The notes beneath the pieces are model-generated. The model was not told the origin of the DNA and made no database searches. It saw only the letters and a program-made list of their open reading frames with translations. Shown here piece by piece: positions 41,841 through 53,941 of a stretch of 64,000 nt of DNA. Every line of letters begins with the position of its first letter. Position 1 is the first letter of the stretch. The DNA is from Canna indica (taxonomy: Eukaryota; Streptophyta; Magnoliopsida; Zingiberales; Cannaceae): NCBI GenBank assembly GCA_034359265.1, contig CP136896.1, positions 3,751,501 through 3,815,500 on the forward strand, given 5' to 3'. The position numbers were made by a program, and so were the translations under genes.

Positions 41841-44055
41841 ATAGGAAAGTTACAGTAGTTAATGTTTTGTTTGTTCCGAAAATTAGAAAGAGTCTAATTT
41901 CTGTTTGTCTTTTGGATAGGAAAGATTTTGAAAGTTCTATTGAGTCTAGCAAAGTAATTCTGACAAAGAATGGAGTCTTTGTTGGAAAGAATTATGAATG
42001 TAATGGCATGTACAAGTTATCTATCAATAATATAAGCAATGTTTCTGTTTATTCTTGCTCTTCAATTTCTTTATGGCATAGTCGATTAGGACATGTGAAT
42101 GCCAAGAACTTGAATGTTATGCATGCAATGAGACTTGTAAATATCGATAGCAATAAACTTGATAAATGTGAAATTTGTGTTAGATCAAAAATTGTGAGAA
42201 AACCTTTTCCAAGGGTACAAAGAGAATTATAATTATTAGATTTAATACATAATGATTTATGTGAATTAAATGAAATATTGACTAGGGGTGGAAAGCGATA
42301 TTTTATTACATTTATTGATGATGTTGGTAGATATTCATATATTTACTTGTTGGAGACAAAAAATGAAGCTCTTGCCTTCTTTAAAAAATATAAATCAGAA
42401 GTAGAAAACCAACTTGAGAAGAAGATTAAAATTCTTCGTTCTAATAGAGGCATGGAATTTTGCTCAAATTAATTTGATACCTTTTATGAAGATAACGGTA
42501 TCATTCACCAAACTAGTGCTGCTTATACACCACAATAAAATGGTATAGCAGAAAGGAAAAATCGCACATTCCATGACATGATAAATTGTATGCTAAACCA
42601 TGCAAACTTACCCTATAATTTATGGGGAGAGACCCTCTTGACTGTCTGTCATATACAGAATAGGATTCCTAGTTCAGTGGTGAAAACTAGTCCATACGAG
42701 ATATGGAAAGGTAGAAAGCCTAACATAAATTATTTCAAAGTGTGGGGGGGGTGTATTGCCTATTTCAGAGTTCCAGACCCTAAAAGAACTAAGTTAGGTG
42801 ATAGAGCTATTAAGAGCGTATTTTTAGGATATGCTATTAATAGTAAAGCCTATAGACTTCTAGAGTTAGAGTCAAACACAATAACTGAGTCTAGGGATGT
42901 GGAATTCTTCGAGAATAAATTTTCAAAAGATGTTGAAAATGAAGGAACTCCCACACTTGACAAAACTAGAGGTCCTACAAGGTCTATGGTTGAGATTGGG
43001 GAACCTAGCGTTCTAGAACAACCTATAGAACCTAGAAGTAGTACTGGGGTAAGAATAGGGAAGAACTTAGATAAAGACTTCATATCCTCTCAATCTCTGT
43101 TATTTTTGGTAGAAGGGGACCAAAATAATGAAGTGACAAATCAGATACTCTACATTTACAGTCTTGAGAATGATCCTACATCATTTAAAGAAGCTATGGC
43201 TTCTAGGGATGCTGCCTTCTGGAAGGAAGCTGTTAATGATGAAATGGATTCAATCTTAGGAAACAATACTTAGGTATTGACAGATTTGCCAAGTGGCTCT
43301 AAACCCATAGGGTGCAAATGGGTGTTTAGGAGAAAATATAATACTAATGGTACTATCTCTGCCTTTAAAGCTAGATTAGTAGCTAAAGGATTTAGACAAG
43401 TAGAAGGGGTTGACTATTTTGACACTTATGCACCGATAGCTAGGGTTACTTCCATTAGGATCCTCTTTGCCATGGCTTCTCTTTATGATCGGTTTGTCCA
43501 TCAAATGAATGTAAAGACAACATTCTTGAATGACAACTTGAATGAGGAAGTGTATATGGAACAACCCGAAGGGTTCATTGCTCCCGGTAACGAGACTAAA
43601 GTGTGTAATGTAGTCAAGTCTCTTTGTGGTCTAAAACAAGCACCAAAACAGTGGCACGAGAGATTTGATATTGCTATTTTAAACTTTGGGTTTAAATATA
43701 ACAGCGCAGACATGTGCCTATATTCAAAAACCACTTCGGACTATATGGTGATAGTCTGTTTGTACGTCGATGATATGCTGATCATTAGTACAAATATGGT
43801 TGGAATAAATGAGACTAAAAGGTATCTATCCTTTGTCTTTAAGATGAAAGACTTGGGTGAAGTAGATACTATTTTAGGTATCAAAGTGAGAAAATATAAT
43901 GGAGGTTTTGTATTAAGCCAATCCCATTATATTGAAAAAGTAATATCTAAATTTAGTCACCTCGAGATTAAGGAGGTGAACACTCCTTTTGACTGTGGTT
44001 TGAAACTACAAGAAAATACTGATAGAGCTATTGCTCAGCTAGAGTACGCAAGTGC
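41841..44055 (+). pseudogene. Ty1/copia polyprotein fragment (gag-pre-integrase, integrase, reverse transcriptase)
   Basis: Successive pieces: VNVLFVPKIRKSLISV and SLWHSRLGHVNAKNLNVM (gag-pre-integrase with the HCC-type KCEICVRSK, 41840-42230), integrase core (YFITFIDDVGRYSYIYLLE, 42300-42470, and SAAYTPQ, PSSVVKTSPYEIWKGRKPN, 42500-42800), linker, and reverse transcriptase (43277-44055: GCKWVFRRKYNTNGTI, FKARLVAKGFRQVEGVDYFD, HQMNVKTTFLND, CGLKQAPKQWHERF, YVDDM). It starts in mid-frame at the CACTA junction and ends after QLEYAS, so both ends, the RNase H and the LTRs are missing. Stops occur at 42230, 42470, 42535 and 43272. The Asp normally present in the first polymerase motif reads Asn, while YVDDM is kept. 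Inactive. Confidence 0.88.
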
Positions 44056-46512
44056 ATTCTTGTTGTTTGCGAAAACTAGGCTTTAGTCCCACACGAAAAA
44101 ATATGCTAATTTTATATTAGTCTATAAGCATTAGCTTGTATGCTTAATTATTTGTGTGGATAAAGTGGAAGATCAAGAGACGATATTAGTGTGGTGCACC
44201 GCACCGCATAGCGCGCGGCCGCGTCATAAAGTCGCATTGCCGCTTTTAGGCGCACTTTGCACTTTTGTAGGGTTTGACCTTGATTCGAAATCAAACCTAG
44301 TGATTGTTGGAATTCAACAATTACATGAATTAGAGCACTCAATATTTGATTAATTGGTGAGTTAATTTCGAGATAATTTGCTCATTAAACAAATTGACCA
44401 TTGCTAATTCTTAATAATGAGCATCAATTTCGAAATTAACTATGGATTAATCTATATAAATCAACCTCGAAATTTACATAATGCTATCTAAAAATTTCTC
44501 TCATTCTCATCATTTTTCTCTATTTGCTGCAACCTTTCAAGAGTGATCAATCATGGAGGTGTATTGCTACGGGGCAATAGAGACCTTAAGGACATGGATC
44601 ACTCATCAACCTGTTGATCTTCTCCGATTCCACATCAAATATCCAATATGCACGTGTACATGACGGCGACAAACGACAGCCGCATGCCGGTGAACATGCG
44701 GACACACGCTACGTGTAGTTCGGACTTTATATATAAATATGCGTGCATTGCCTTCGGAGTCGGCCATTGTAATTATTATTTGAAGCAATGATTTATATAT
44801 CAGTCCAATTAAATTATGAGTCATGTTTTTTTTCCAAAATCAGGACAATTTTTTTTGAAAATTCTCAAAAGCAAAATAGAGCCTTAGAAATTTTAATTAT
44901 AATTGCAAAGTGCGCATATTGATCACATATGTAATTAATTATATTTATTTTTAATATTAATTAAAGCAAAATGCTATATCCTCCTAAAACTTAAGCCTAA
45001 TAATCATCCTAATACTCACATATAATAAATTGCCCATGAATATTGATGAAATTACAACTCATACCATTGTGAGTGGTTAGGAGGAATTTTAGGCTGATTA
45101 TTAAGAGGATATAACAATACTCTTGATTAAACCTATCCATCTTAAATCACGAGACTATTTTGACAATCTAAAAAGACAATTAATTGATTAAATTAATTAT
45201 AAAATCATCCAAATCCTAGTCATTTAATTGAACATATTGGTCAAACCTAATTCCCACTAAATCAAGTTAAGGTTGACCAAATGTGGTTTCTTTACTTAGA
45301 AGAAGGGGAGCTACTCTTGGCTAGCTTGATCTCATCTAAATGATAGGAATTGGGCATCTAATTTAAATAATGTGATCATTGATCATGCTTGAGTCAATTA
45401 TAATTTATAAATACATGAATGCAATAGTTTTCTAATGTTTTATTTATTCTCCATATGCCCAAATTGAGATATATTTTGAGATTTTTTATTCCACCATTTA
45501 GTATTCTCACTTTGATAAAGACTGGCGTGTATATATATACCGAAAAACCAAAAAAATTGGTTAACTCGAAAATTTGTTTAACCGAAAAATTGGTCTGAAA
45601 TCGAATCAAATTTTCGATTAATCGATCCGACGGTTTCAATTTCGGATTTTATTTTATAAACTTTCAATTTTCGATTTTCAATGTAATGTTTACAAATCTT
45701 TAGGGACTCAATTGACTCGAAAAAAAGTTGTGGGACCAATGTGAAAATTCTGAAAAAGTTTAGGGATTATTTTAGATATTTTCCCTAATAAAATTGATTA
45801 AAATAATAAAATAATAATCCACATAAGATAAAATTTGTCACGCCGTCATCGTTAAGTGACACATCAGCAAAAATCGTCAAAAATGACGGTGCGTGCTAAA
45901 CGGGATAACAGACTGAAAGTTGATTTATTTTCTTGCTAACGAAAAAAGTTTATGCTAAAAAAGGGAAAATGTTCAAAGTTCGATTTTTTTTTGTTATTTA
46001 CTCTATATAATATTTTAATTTTTACGCCCCAATTATTACTTATATTTTTTTCTCTCTCTAAAACTTATATAAATTAATAAATTGAAGTATATTTAAAATA
46101 TATTTTATTCTCCAAAATTTGACCAATTATATATATTCTATAAATATGAATAAATATTATGATACACAAGTTTTTAAAATATCATAATATATATTTTTAC
46201 TAAACAAAGATTTGAATATCATATTGAACATATTCAATTCTTGCAATTGTTTGTGATGATATTATTCTTCTTTCGACTTTTTATTTATGAATATTAGGTT
46301 TGATTTGTATTTTTTATTTTGAAGTACTTTCAACAATTGAAATGAGCTTTGCAATTTGTATAATTTTATTATTTTTACATGTTAAAAAATTTATTAGTTA
46401 ATTGAAAATTTATTGGTTAACCAAACTATAAAAATTGAAACCAAAGTTAATAGACTGGTTTATTATTAATGATTTTAAAAACCGATGTTAATAAACCAAT
46501 TAAAAAGTGATA
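44056..46512. other. AT-rich region without recognised genes
   Basis: No gene was recognised. 44140-44330 contains a GC-rich stretch (ACCGCACCGCATAGCGCGCG). An imperfect hairpin lies at about 44358-44447 (GAGTTAATTTCGAGATAATT against AATTTCGAAATTAACT). TATATAAAT at about 44452 with a following CT-rich run looks like a promoter, possibly of a degraded LTR. Near 45540-45640 and 46390-46500, text like AACCGAAAAATTGG and GGTTAACCAAAC resembles the inside of a hAT MITE whose right end could be CCATGCTCACCCCTA at about 46773-46787. Confidence 0.4.
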
Positions 46513-46732
46513 ATGTACAATTTCATCCCTCAAATATAGCCGAGTTTTCATAGTGGTCCCTAAAAAAAAAATTCGATCAATGTGGTCCATCTAAAACATG
46601 ACTCGAGCAAAATAGTCCGAGTCAGGGACTATTTTGCCCGAGTCATGTTTTAGAGGGACCACATTGACTGAGTTTTTTTTGAGGGACCACTATGAAAACT
46701 TGACTATGTTTGAGGGATGAAATTGTACGTCG
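46513..46732. mobile_element. Foldback MITE, near-perfect hairpin
   Basis: Two arms of about 105 bases are inverted copies: GTACAATTTCATCCCTCAAA at the left against its complement at the right. Between them, words such as CATAGTGGTCCCT, CAATGTGGTCC and AAAACATGACTCG also pair up to a centre near GTCCGAGTCAGGGACTA. TTAA borders both sides (before AAAGTGATAAT and after GTCGTCCC), but a clear target duplication could not be fixed. Non-coding. Superfamily undecided. Confidence 0.75.
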
Positions 46733-47055
46733 TCCCTTAAGAAAATGTTAATGGACCGATTAACTAGCTAGTCCATGCTCACCCCTACTAAAGAGAGAAA
46801 AAATCTTAGGAACACTACTAAAAAAAATGGCTTTTTGCGACGGGCCAATTGCATTGGCCCAAGATGCAGTCACAGATGCTATGGGTCTGCGACCGCAGTC
46901 CACTGGGGTCGCGGATGGGCTAGTGTTGTGACGGCATTGCGATCGCCTAGAGTTTCGTCGCAAAATAGCAACGACACTGCGTCCGTCTCGAGTGCCATCG
47001 CAATATGGCGACAGTATGGCAATCATCTGCGATCGTTAAGGCCGTCGCAAAATGT

Positions 47056-49173
47056 TATTAAATTCCCCACCCAATCCTCTTTTTTTTTCACTTCCCCTGC
47101 TTGATCAACCCTCTCACTTTCCCTGCTCGATCTCTGCCGCCGACCGCTGTTTGTTGGCCGCCGCCGGCTGCTCGCCGCCGCGTTGCTTGCCACCTGCCGC
47201 CTGGTGCTCATCGCCCGCCGCAAGCATGCCACCCGTCGAACCCTAGCCGACGGTACTCTCTCTCTCTCTCTCTCCGCCCGAAGCCCTAGCCGCTAGCTAC
47301 AGTTTCAGTTGGGATTAAAGGGGAGGGCTGCGGCAGGCGGTGCTTGTCGTCGACTCGTGCAGGGTTTAGGGTTTAGCATTTTATCCTAGAAATGTTGAAC
47401 CCTAAATTCATGTCAGAATCTAATGTACCTGAATGTCCAATGCCTAGATACAGTGCAGTAGGCATACATTTTGCTGCTCACTATAAAAGGTTCTAGCGTG
47501 GCTAATGCCTCTACTGCTGTACATTTAGCTTTAGTCTTTTAGTTCCATTTCCCCAATCTTAGTTATTCTTGCTGTTTAAGTGAATACTTGGCATTGGCAT
47601 TGCCATTGACATGTTTAAGTGATTCTTGCTGCTTATTATATACCTCATTGGTCTTGCATTCATTCTTTGGCAGTTACAAAGAAATATGAGTTAGTGTAAG
47701 TTGTCAAATTTAATTTGTTCTTGACTTAGGTTCAATGAAGTTGATCAATTCTTGACTAATTAGCACACAATTAACTTGAGGATGAGACATTTCCATGGAT
47801 CAAGATAGATGTTGCTTGCTCTATTCTGATATTATTGTTTAATGTTTTTAGTAGGATGATTGCCTGAAACATTTTAGTCTATTCCAACTAATTAATGTTT
47901 CTTTACTAATTAATGTTTGAACACCCATGGAAATATGCAATTGCCGGAGGGAAACATAAATTCTAGCTAGTTTTGCAGGGTTTCAAATTAATAATGAATA
48001 TTATATTGCCCTTCAACTCAGTTTGTGTTAAATTGTAAGTTGTAGACTTGCTTGGGGCAATATATTATGATCAACCATAATGAGGTAGTAGTTGAGATGA
48101 ATTGAACTTGGAATTTGGATAGGAGACTAACTAATGGGGATTGGGTGCAGGAATGCCTTATGTGATGGTAAATAATTAGCTGAGAGACTTTTAGATGATG
48201 AAGACGTAACTAGTTGGGGTTGGGTTCAACCGGTCGAATCTGGTTGTATCAATCCGAAGTCAGACTTAACTATAGCTCAGATCAAGATTATGGCCGAATT
48301 TAACTAGCATTGTTAGATTATGGCTATTTTCAGTGAGATCTACTTTTCTTAGTTTAAGCGCATATAATTTATTTTTTAACTAGCATTGTTCTTATTAGTA
48401 TTATCCCTGGAATGTTTCTCTAATTTAGTTCTATTTTTTGAAAAATATATATATTAAAATGATACTTCTCAAAGTCATCATGCTTCCTTTCAAGTATATT
48501 CAAACTTGAGTTGCAAGAGATGACCTCCAACACTGTTGCTATCAACTCCACTACCACCGACACTAACACTATAATAGCCCTGGTGTCAATGTAAATGTTT
48601 CCATTTTCTTTTCATTTTTATTGTTTGACTGTTTCCATTTAATACTAAATGATTGTGAACCTTCATTTAGTATTGGTAGTACCTTCAATATTATAAATCC
48701 ACAATAGGGAAGAGACTAGTAGAATAAATTTATAGACTATTGTGTTAATTGAAGCTTACTTTTTGAACCGGTGTGGTGTGTTTAACCAATAATTGGTCAA
48801 ATAAATGCGAGATAGGTTCAATGGGAGATACCTTGAAACTTGCAAGTAACATAGTAAGAGTAAGCATTTAAGCCAAAAGAAAAGAGGAGTCAAGCATTTA
48901 AGTATGGGGCAGTCCACATTCCTCATAGAACTTTCTTTTTGGAGTATATAGTCCAAGAAGTTAAGCATTTACTTTCATTTTGGTGCTCAAGCTCATGATC
49001 TAGCAATCACAACTCCTATAGCTAGAAATATATCTAAACTGTCATAAACTCATAATGGGCATTTCCCTCCCTCAAACAAAGACATTTGCATTTTATAAAT
49101 CATGATATATACATCATTCTTCATGGTATACTTAAATAATTAGTGCTAATGATAATTATTGCCAAGTGATGAA
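47056..49173. other. CACTA-B leader region, possible captured host sequence
   Basis: After the subterminal repeats comes a GC-rich stretch (47100-47340) with GTCGAACCCTAGCCGACGGT, a CT microsatellite at 47254-47274 and AAGCCCTAGCCG. About 1.8 kb of AT-rich, intron-like sequence follows. The pattern resembles the 5' untranslated exon and first intron of a plant gene. No protein motif was found, so it may be the element's own leader or a captured gene fragment. It is absent from copy b. Confidence 0.4.
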
Positions 49174-50453
49174 GGCATCATCATCATCATCATTCCATTA
49201 CACGTAGGAAACATGGAAAACCTCTTTGTTTGTGCCATATTGACGTGATGCACAGATGGATTACTGCAGTATGTATTTGAAGTTTAAAAATTAGGTATCC
49301 AAACTAAAAATCTTGATCTGCAGCAAGTTTTTTTTCAGATATCCTTCCCCATTTTTTAGTAGGACAGGAATTATGATAGGTTGGACCAAGAAATCTAATT
49401 TGATATGATCAATTGATTTAAATATTTTCAGAAATATTTGGGCAGAGTATAGAATGGCAGTCTTGCATAGTTGCAGAGAAAAAGGGAGGAACAATTAGCT
49501 GACACAGTAATATACCCTTTTCTTCTTTGCTGTCTAAAGTTTGTCCAAAAGCTACTTTACTTCTTTCTTTACTTTGATAAGGAGGGACTTTTTGGTTAAA
49601 AAAAAATAGTATTCCTGCTGCAGTAGAATCCATCAACTTCTTTCTTACTATTTAAGAGGGAGAAAAGACATATTACTTTTTAAATTTAGGGTGATTAAGG
49701 TATTAATTTAACATGGACCACTAATTCCCTGGACACTGTCATTAATACTGATTTAGGTAGGAGTTATCCTCTCAACTTTCCTTAATTTTGAGAAGAAAGA
49801 TATGTGAATGATGAAAAAGGATGTGTTGCTTTCTCTCTTGCCATCAACAAAGAGGATGGCTAGCTAGCTTGTGTTCTTTTCAAGCATTGTTTGAAAAGGA
49901 AAAGATAAGTCCAAAAATGATATCTACTCATGATATATGACTGAGTGTAGAGTCAAAAACAAATCTTGATTTGTTTGTTATACACAAATTGTATGAGCCA
50001 AGAAAACAACTGGCTTGACATCATTTTGCCCTTGCACTAAATGAAAGGTCTTCTTGGCACCATCTTAAATAACACATTGTGGATATTCCTGTAAGATTCT
50101 GAACATGTATGTTCTTGATTAAAAAGTGATGATCTTTTGACAATTGAGTTTCCATATGAATCATTTCTACTTTCTAATTCTTTTTCATAGTGAAAGTTAT
50201 GTGCATCAGCTTAGTGCTTCAAAACTAACAATACATAAAAGGTTCTGAAATGCATACTAAAGGTTGATTCTAATATATCTAGTAAATGATAATGGAATGA
50301 TATGAAATGCTGCAACATGGATTGCTAGTCAAACTTAGTGACATATACAGTGGGAGTGCACTGTTGTTGATGGAGTGCCATAATCTATATAGTTTTATTT
50401 TTTTTATTTCAGGTTTTAATATATAGTGCCATAATCTTACGAGACAAGTGAAG

Positions 50454-51883
50454 ATGTCGGGACCTTCCACGCCCGCCGCAGTGCCGCCGTCGCCACCACC
50501 ACCATAACCACCGGCCCCGGAGGCTCGAGATCGTCGTAGGCCTCGTGCACCTTCATCGACCGACCAACGTCAGCGAATATCGCTGCACGGTCTAAAGTAA
50601 GTATCAAAGTTTATTTTTTATAATTATTAATTAATTAATTTCTACTTATGTTGTTATACTTGAGTTGTAGATTCGAGCAGGACGATGTTGCTCGCAACAT
50701 CGCCTCTATTATCAAGAGGTTCTTTCGGGAGCCGTGGCGTTCATGGACCCACGTGTCGCAGCATAACCGAGATACATTATGGTCCGAGTTCGAGGTACGT
50801 AGTTTATTCATTATGGTCTGACTACAAATTGGTCTCAATTAAACTGCTTAGGGACTTGACATATTTCACAATTTTCTAATGATGTTCAATATCTACTTTT
50901 TGTGAACTTGTATTAGTGTTTTCTTTTTGTAGGCCCGATATACCTGGGATCCCGCCATTGAGGCTCATATGAAGGATGCTTGGGAAACTTACAATAAGAA
51001 GCTTTTCAAGGATATCCTCCATCGGGCGCGGGATGAGGCGCGCGCGAGTATAGGCGGTAACAGAGATACACCTATGGATGCGCTCAAGGGACACGGGATA
51101 ATCTGGATGGAGGTCGACATATGGGATCGGTTATACGATATCAGGGCGTTGGAGGGATGGCAAGGTGCCTCCCGGACGGCACACCAGAATCGAATGACGC
51201 TGGTCGAAGGATCCGTCGCCCGACATATCGATGGGTCCATCCCTTTTATCAACCATGAGTGTTGATTGGTAAGTAATTTAGTAACTATTTTTATTATTCA
51301 TTTATTTTTATAGTAAAATTAATTATATTTATTTTATTGTAGGGGACGCTAGATGAACAAGGGACGCTCATCCCTGCTAATCCTCTAAGGATCTTTGATG
51401 ATACACATAAATACCAGTGTGGTCCTCGCCAGGGTGAGTTCATCAGCAGGAGGTCGGAGACGGTACTGGTAAGATAATATTTTTTAAAAAAATATCTTGT
51501 TCTATTATGTATAATTATTTAATTAATTAATTTACTTTTATTTAAAGGCCACTTATAGTGAGTTGGTGACCCAGCGGGGAGGTGATCCTGTGCAGCATCA
51601 GCTTGATGCTGACGCATGGATGCAGGTGGCAGGCATCAGCCACGGCCGTGTATATGGCATTGGCACAACGACCCACACACGGGCGTTGTTGCAACCACAT
51701 GGTGCAGGGCCGTTTGCTTTCACCTCCTCCGTCGCTGGTCCATCAACATCACGTGCAGATCAAGACCGATTAGCGGCCGTTGAGACTGCTCAGGCACGCC
51801 TTAGCGTCGACATGGCCGCTATGAGAGATACTGTGACGCAGATGGCTCAACATATGATGCAGATGGCTCAACATATGACGTAA
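50454..51883 (+). pseudogene. CACTA-B Transposase_24 gene, copy c
   Basis: Same five-exon structure as copy b: 50454-50596, 50671-50794, 50933-51268, 51343-51468, 51548-51883. It has the same family motifs (MEVDIWDRLYDIRALEGWQG, SRTAHQNRMTLVEGS, HGRVYGIGTTTHTRALL). It is more damaged than copy b: a TAA in exon 1 (about 50505) where copy b has CAA, and TGA near 51263 where copy b has CGA. It carries a repeated MTQMAQHM stretch (about 51832-51882) that copy b lacks. The family's role is to bind element ends as a partner of TNP2, which must be supplied elsewhere. Confidence 0.82.
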
Positions 51884-52044
51884 ATGACCCAGTACTTGAC
51901 ATATATATCTTCTCTCATACCTGGTGCTCCGGCTCCTCTACCTCCCCCATCATTCGGTGCGACAACATCAGCATCGGATCCATCATCATCATCGACGTCG
52001 ACTGATGTGCTCCCCACGTAGCCCCTCTCCCCGTCTGATGCGTC

Positions 52045-52929
52045 TGTGTTAGAGATTGACTCAAATTAGGTCCGAACCGAATCCAACGAGTTCGACCAGA
52101 TCCAAATCGGAGTTGATTTGATCAAGATATGCTTGAACCAATTTGCCAATTTGATTGAACCATGTTGAACAGGACTCGATCAAAATAAACTATGATTTTA
52201 TAATCATGGGTCTGGGAGCCCAGCCCACCATCTTCTCAAGATACCCATGTCAATGTTGCAGCGGCACACGTAAAAGTTTTCAAATTGATGATAACTTCAG
52301 AAGTTTTCAAATTGATGATGTGGAAATCAAATATTGCTTTTGACTAGTCAAAGGGAGAAAAAGGTGGAGGCATCACGTGAAGCCACCAAGCATTTTGAAA
52401 GTTTCTTTGGTCAAAAGAAGCATTTCAGCCATCCGATTAAATCGGACGGAGCAGCAAATTCCTTGGAGATTTTTTCTCCACTAAAGTAGGCATGAATCGG
52501 CTCTCCCCCTCTATTATAAATAGGGGCCTAATATGTAGTTCTAAGATAATCCCACACCAAGAGAAAATCCCCATGTGAGAGTTTCAGAGATTCAGAAAAT
52601 TAAGAGTGTCGTTACGACCCTTTTCCTAAGGAGTGCCCCTTCTCAGTTTCCGACATACAGCAGCAGGAGTTCAGTTTCAAGACAAATCTTACAGAGACAG
52701 TGCCTCTACTCCGTACCAATTTTAGGTTCAATTAATTTAAGACAATTTACTGTATTATGAAGGGGATTTAGATTATTGCACTCTTATTGGAAAAGTTCTT
52801 TTCCGGATTTAATAAAGCAGTCTCATCTTCTCCCTGTGGACGTAGCCTCGGCACACGCCGGGTTCGAACCATATTAACCCCTTGTGTCTTTTATTTTTCT
52901 CGTCGGGTTCGGATTTCGTAAATCCTGCA
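52045..52929 (+). mobile_element. Probable solo LTR inside CACTA-B, copy c (LTR4)
   Basis: Same sequence and position as 26898-27782: TGTGTTAGAGATTGACTC start, TATAAATAGGGG near 52515, AATAAA near 52810 and ATCCTGCA end. The right boundary and a target duplication are not established. Confidence 0.55.
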
Positions 52930-53636
52930 GGAAATTACCCCAAATTTCCTAATAGCCTGATCATTGATATACTTTTTTGATATTTTATTTTAATATAATG
53001 TAAACATTATTGTTTTGATATGATGTATATAATATTTTGATATCTATATATTATAATCTGCTGTCTTTTGTCTGTATTTTAATTAAATATTCGAACAAAA
53101 ATTAATATATTTTTGATATTTTAATATATATATATTTATGCGACGGTTTTGCGACCGCAGTTGCCGTCGCAGATGCTCACCACACGGTCGAGTGTAGCGG
53201 TCGCAAAAAAACTGTACGGCGGCCATTTGCGATGCTGGCTGCGGTCGCAATATATGCATCTTTGGCGACGGTGATGTGGCGGTCGCGTAGAATCTACGAC
53301 GGTCTTTGTGCGACAACCTTTGTTGTCGCAATTGCTCGTCTACGATGGCTTTGCGACTGCGTCAGCCATCGCAAATGACGAAGTTTTTAGTAGTGGAATT
53401 AGAGGTGGCAACGGCTGGGCCAGCCCATGGGCGGCACGGGCCGTGCTTGGCCCAGCACGGCTATGCTCAGAAGACGAGCCGGGCTCGCCTTCTGGACACG
53501 CGGGCCGTGCTAGGCACGGCCCGAGCACGGCACGCAGGCCGACCACGCCCCGCGTGCCCGTGTTCTGGGCGAGCACGGGAGGCCTGGCGTGCGCGAGGCC
53601 TATGTCGGCCCGAGCCAAACTTGGCTGGGGCCGACG

Positions 53637-53641
<5 letters not shown>

Positions 53642-53704
<63 letters not shown>
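53642..53704. repeat. (AT)n microsatellite expanded in hAT-1 copy c
   Basis: About 31 AT units just upstream of the presumed hAT-1 transcription start region (TATAAATCTATAAATACCCCC). The equivalent site in copy b has about nine units. Open frames of alternating Tyr and Ile come from this run. Confidence 0.9.
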
Positions 53705-53708
<4 letters not shown>

Positions 53709-53941
53709 CTATAAATACCCCCTCCCCTTCTTCATTTCTTTTATCTTCATCTTCAACTCTTTCTCTCAATCCTCAACTCTCAACTCTCATTTCTCAACTC
53801 TCTTACTCTCAACGATCAACAACATTTTAAGCTCATCAAGAAGCCAAGGATTCAAGATTATTGTTAAATTTTTTTAATCTCTTCAATTTGTTTCATTGAT
53901 TAGTATAATATTTATACTTTTTATATTTTTAATTTTTACTA

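Larger units (their letters stand above)
46813..53395 (+). mobile_element. CACTA element B, complete copy (c) with 3-bp target duplication
   Basis: CACTACTAAAAA at 46813 and TTTTTAGTAGTG ending at 53395 are perfect 12-bp inverted ends. GAA at 46810-46812 and 53396-53398 is the 3-bp duplication typical of CACTA elements. Subterminal TGCGACGG/GTCGCAAAA/GCGACCGCAG repeats occur at both ends (46835-47055 and 53140-53375). It carries a Transposase_24 gene but no TNP2, plus a solo LTR at 52045-52929, so it is non-autonomous. 6,583 bp. A truncated copy is at 24024-28248. Confidence 0.93.

Noticed and set aside
53306..53830. 174-codon and 132-codon frames
   Set aside because: They cross the CACTA end, the hAT terminus and an AT run, three unrelated pieces of DNA.
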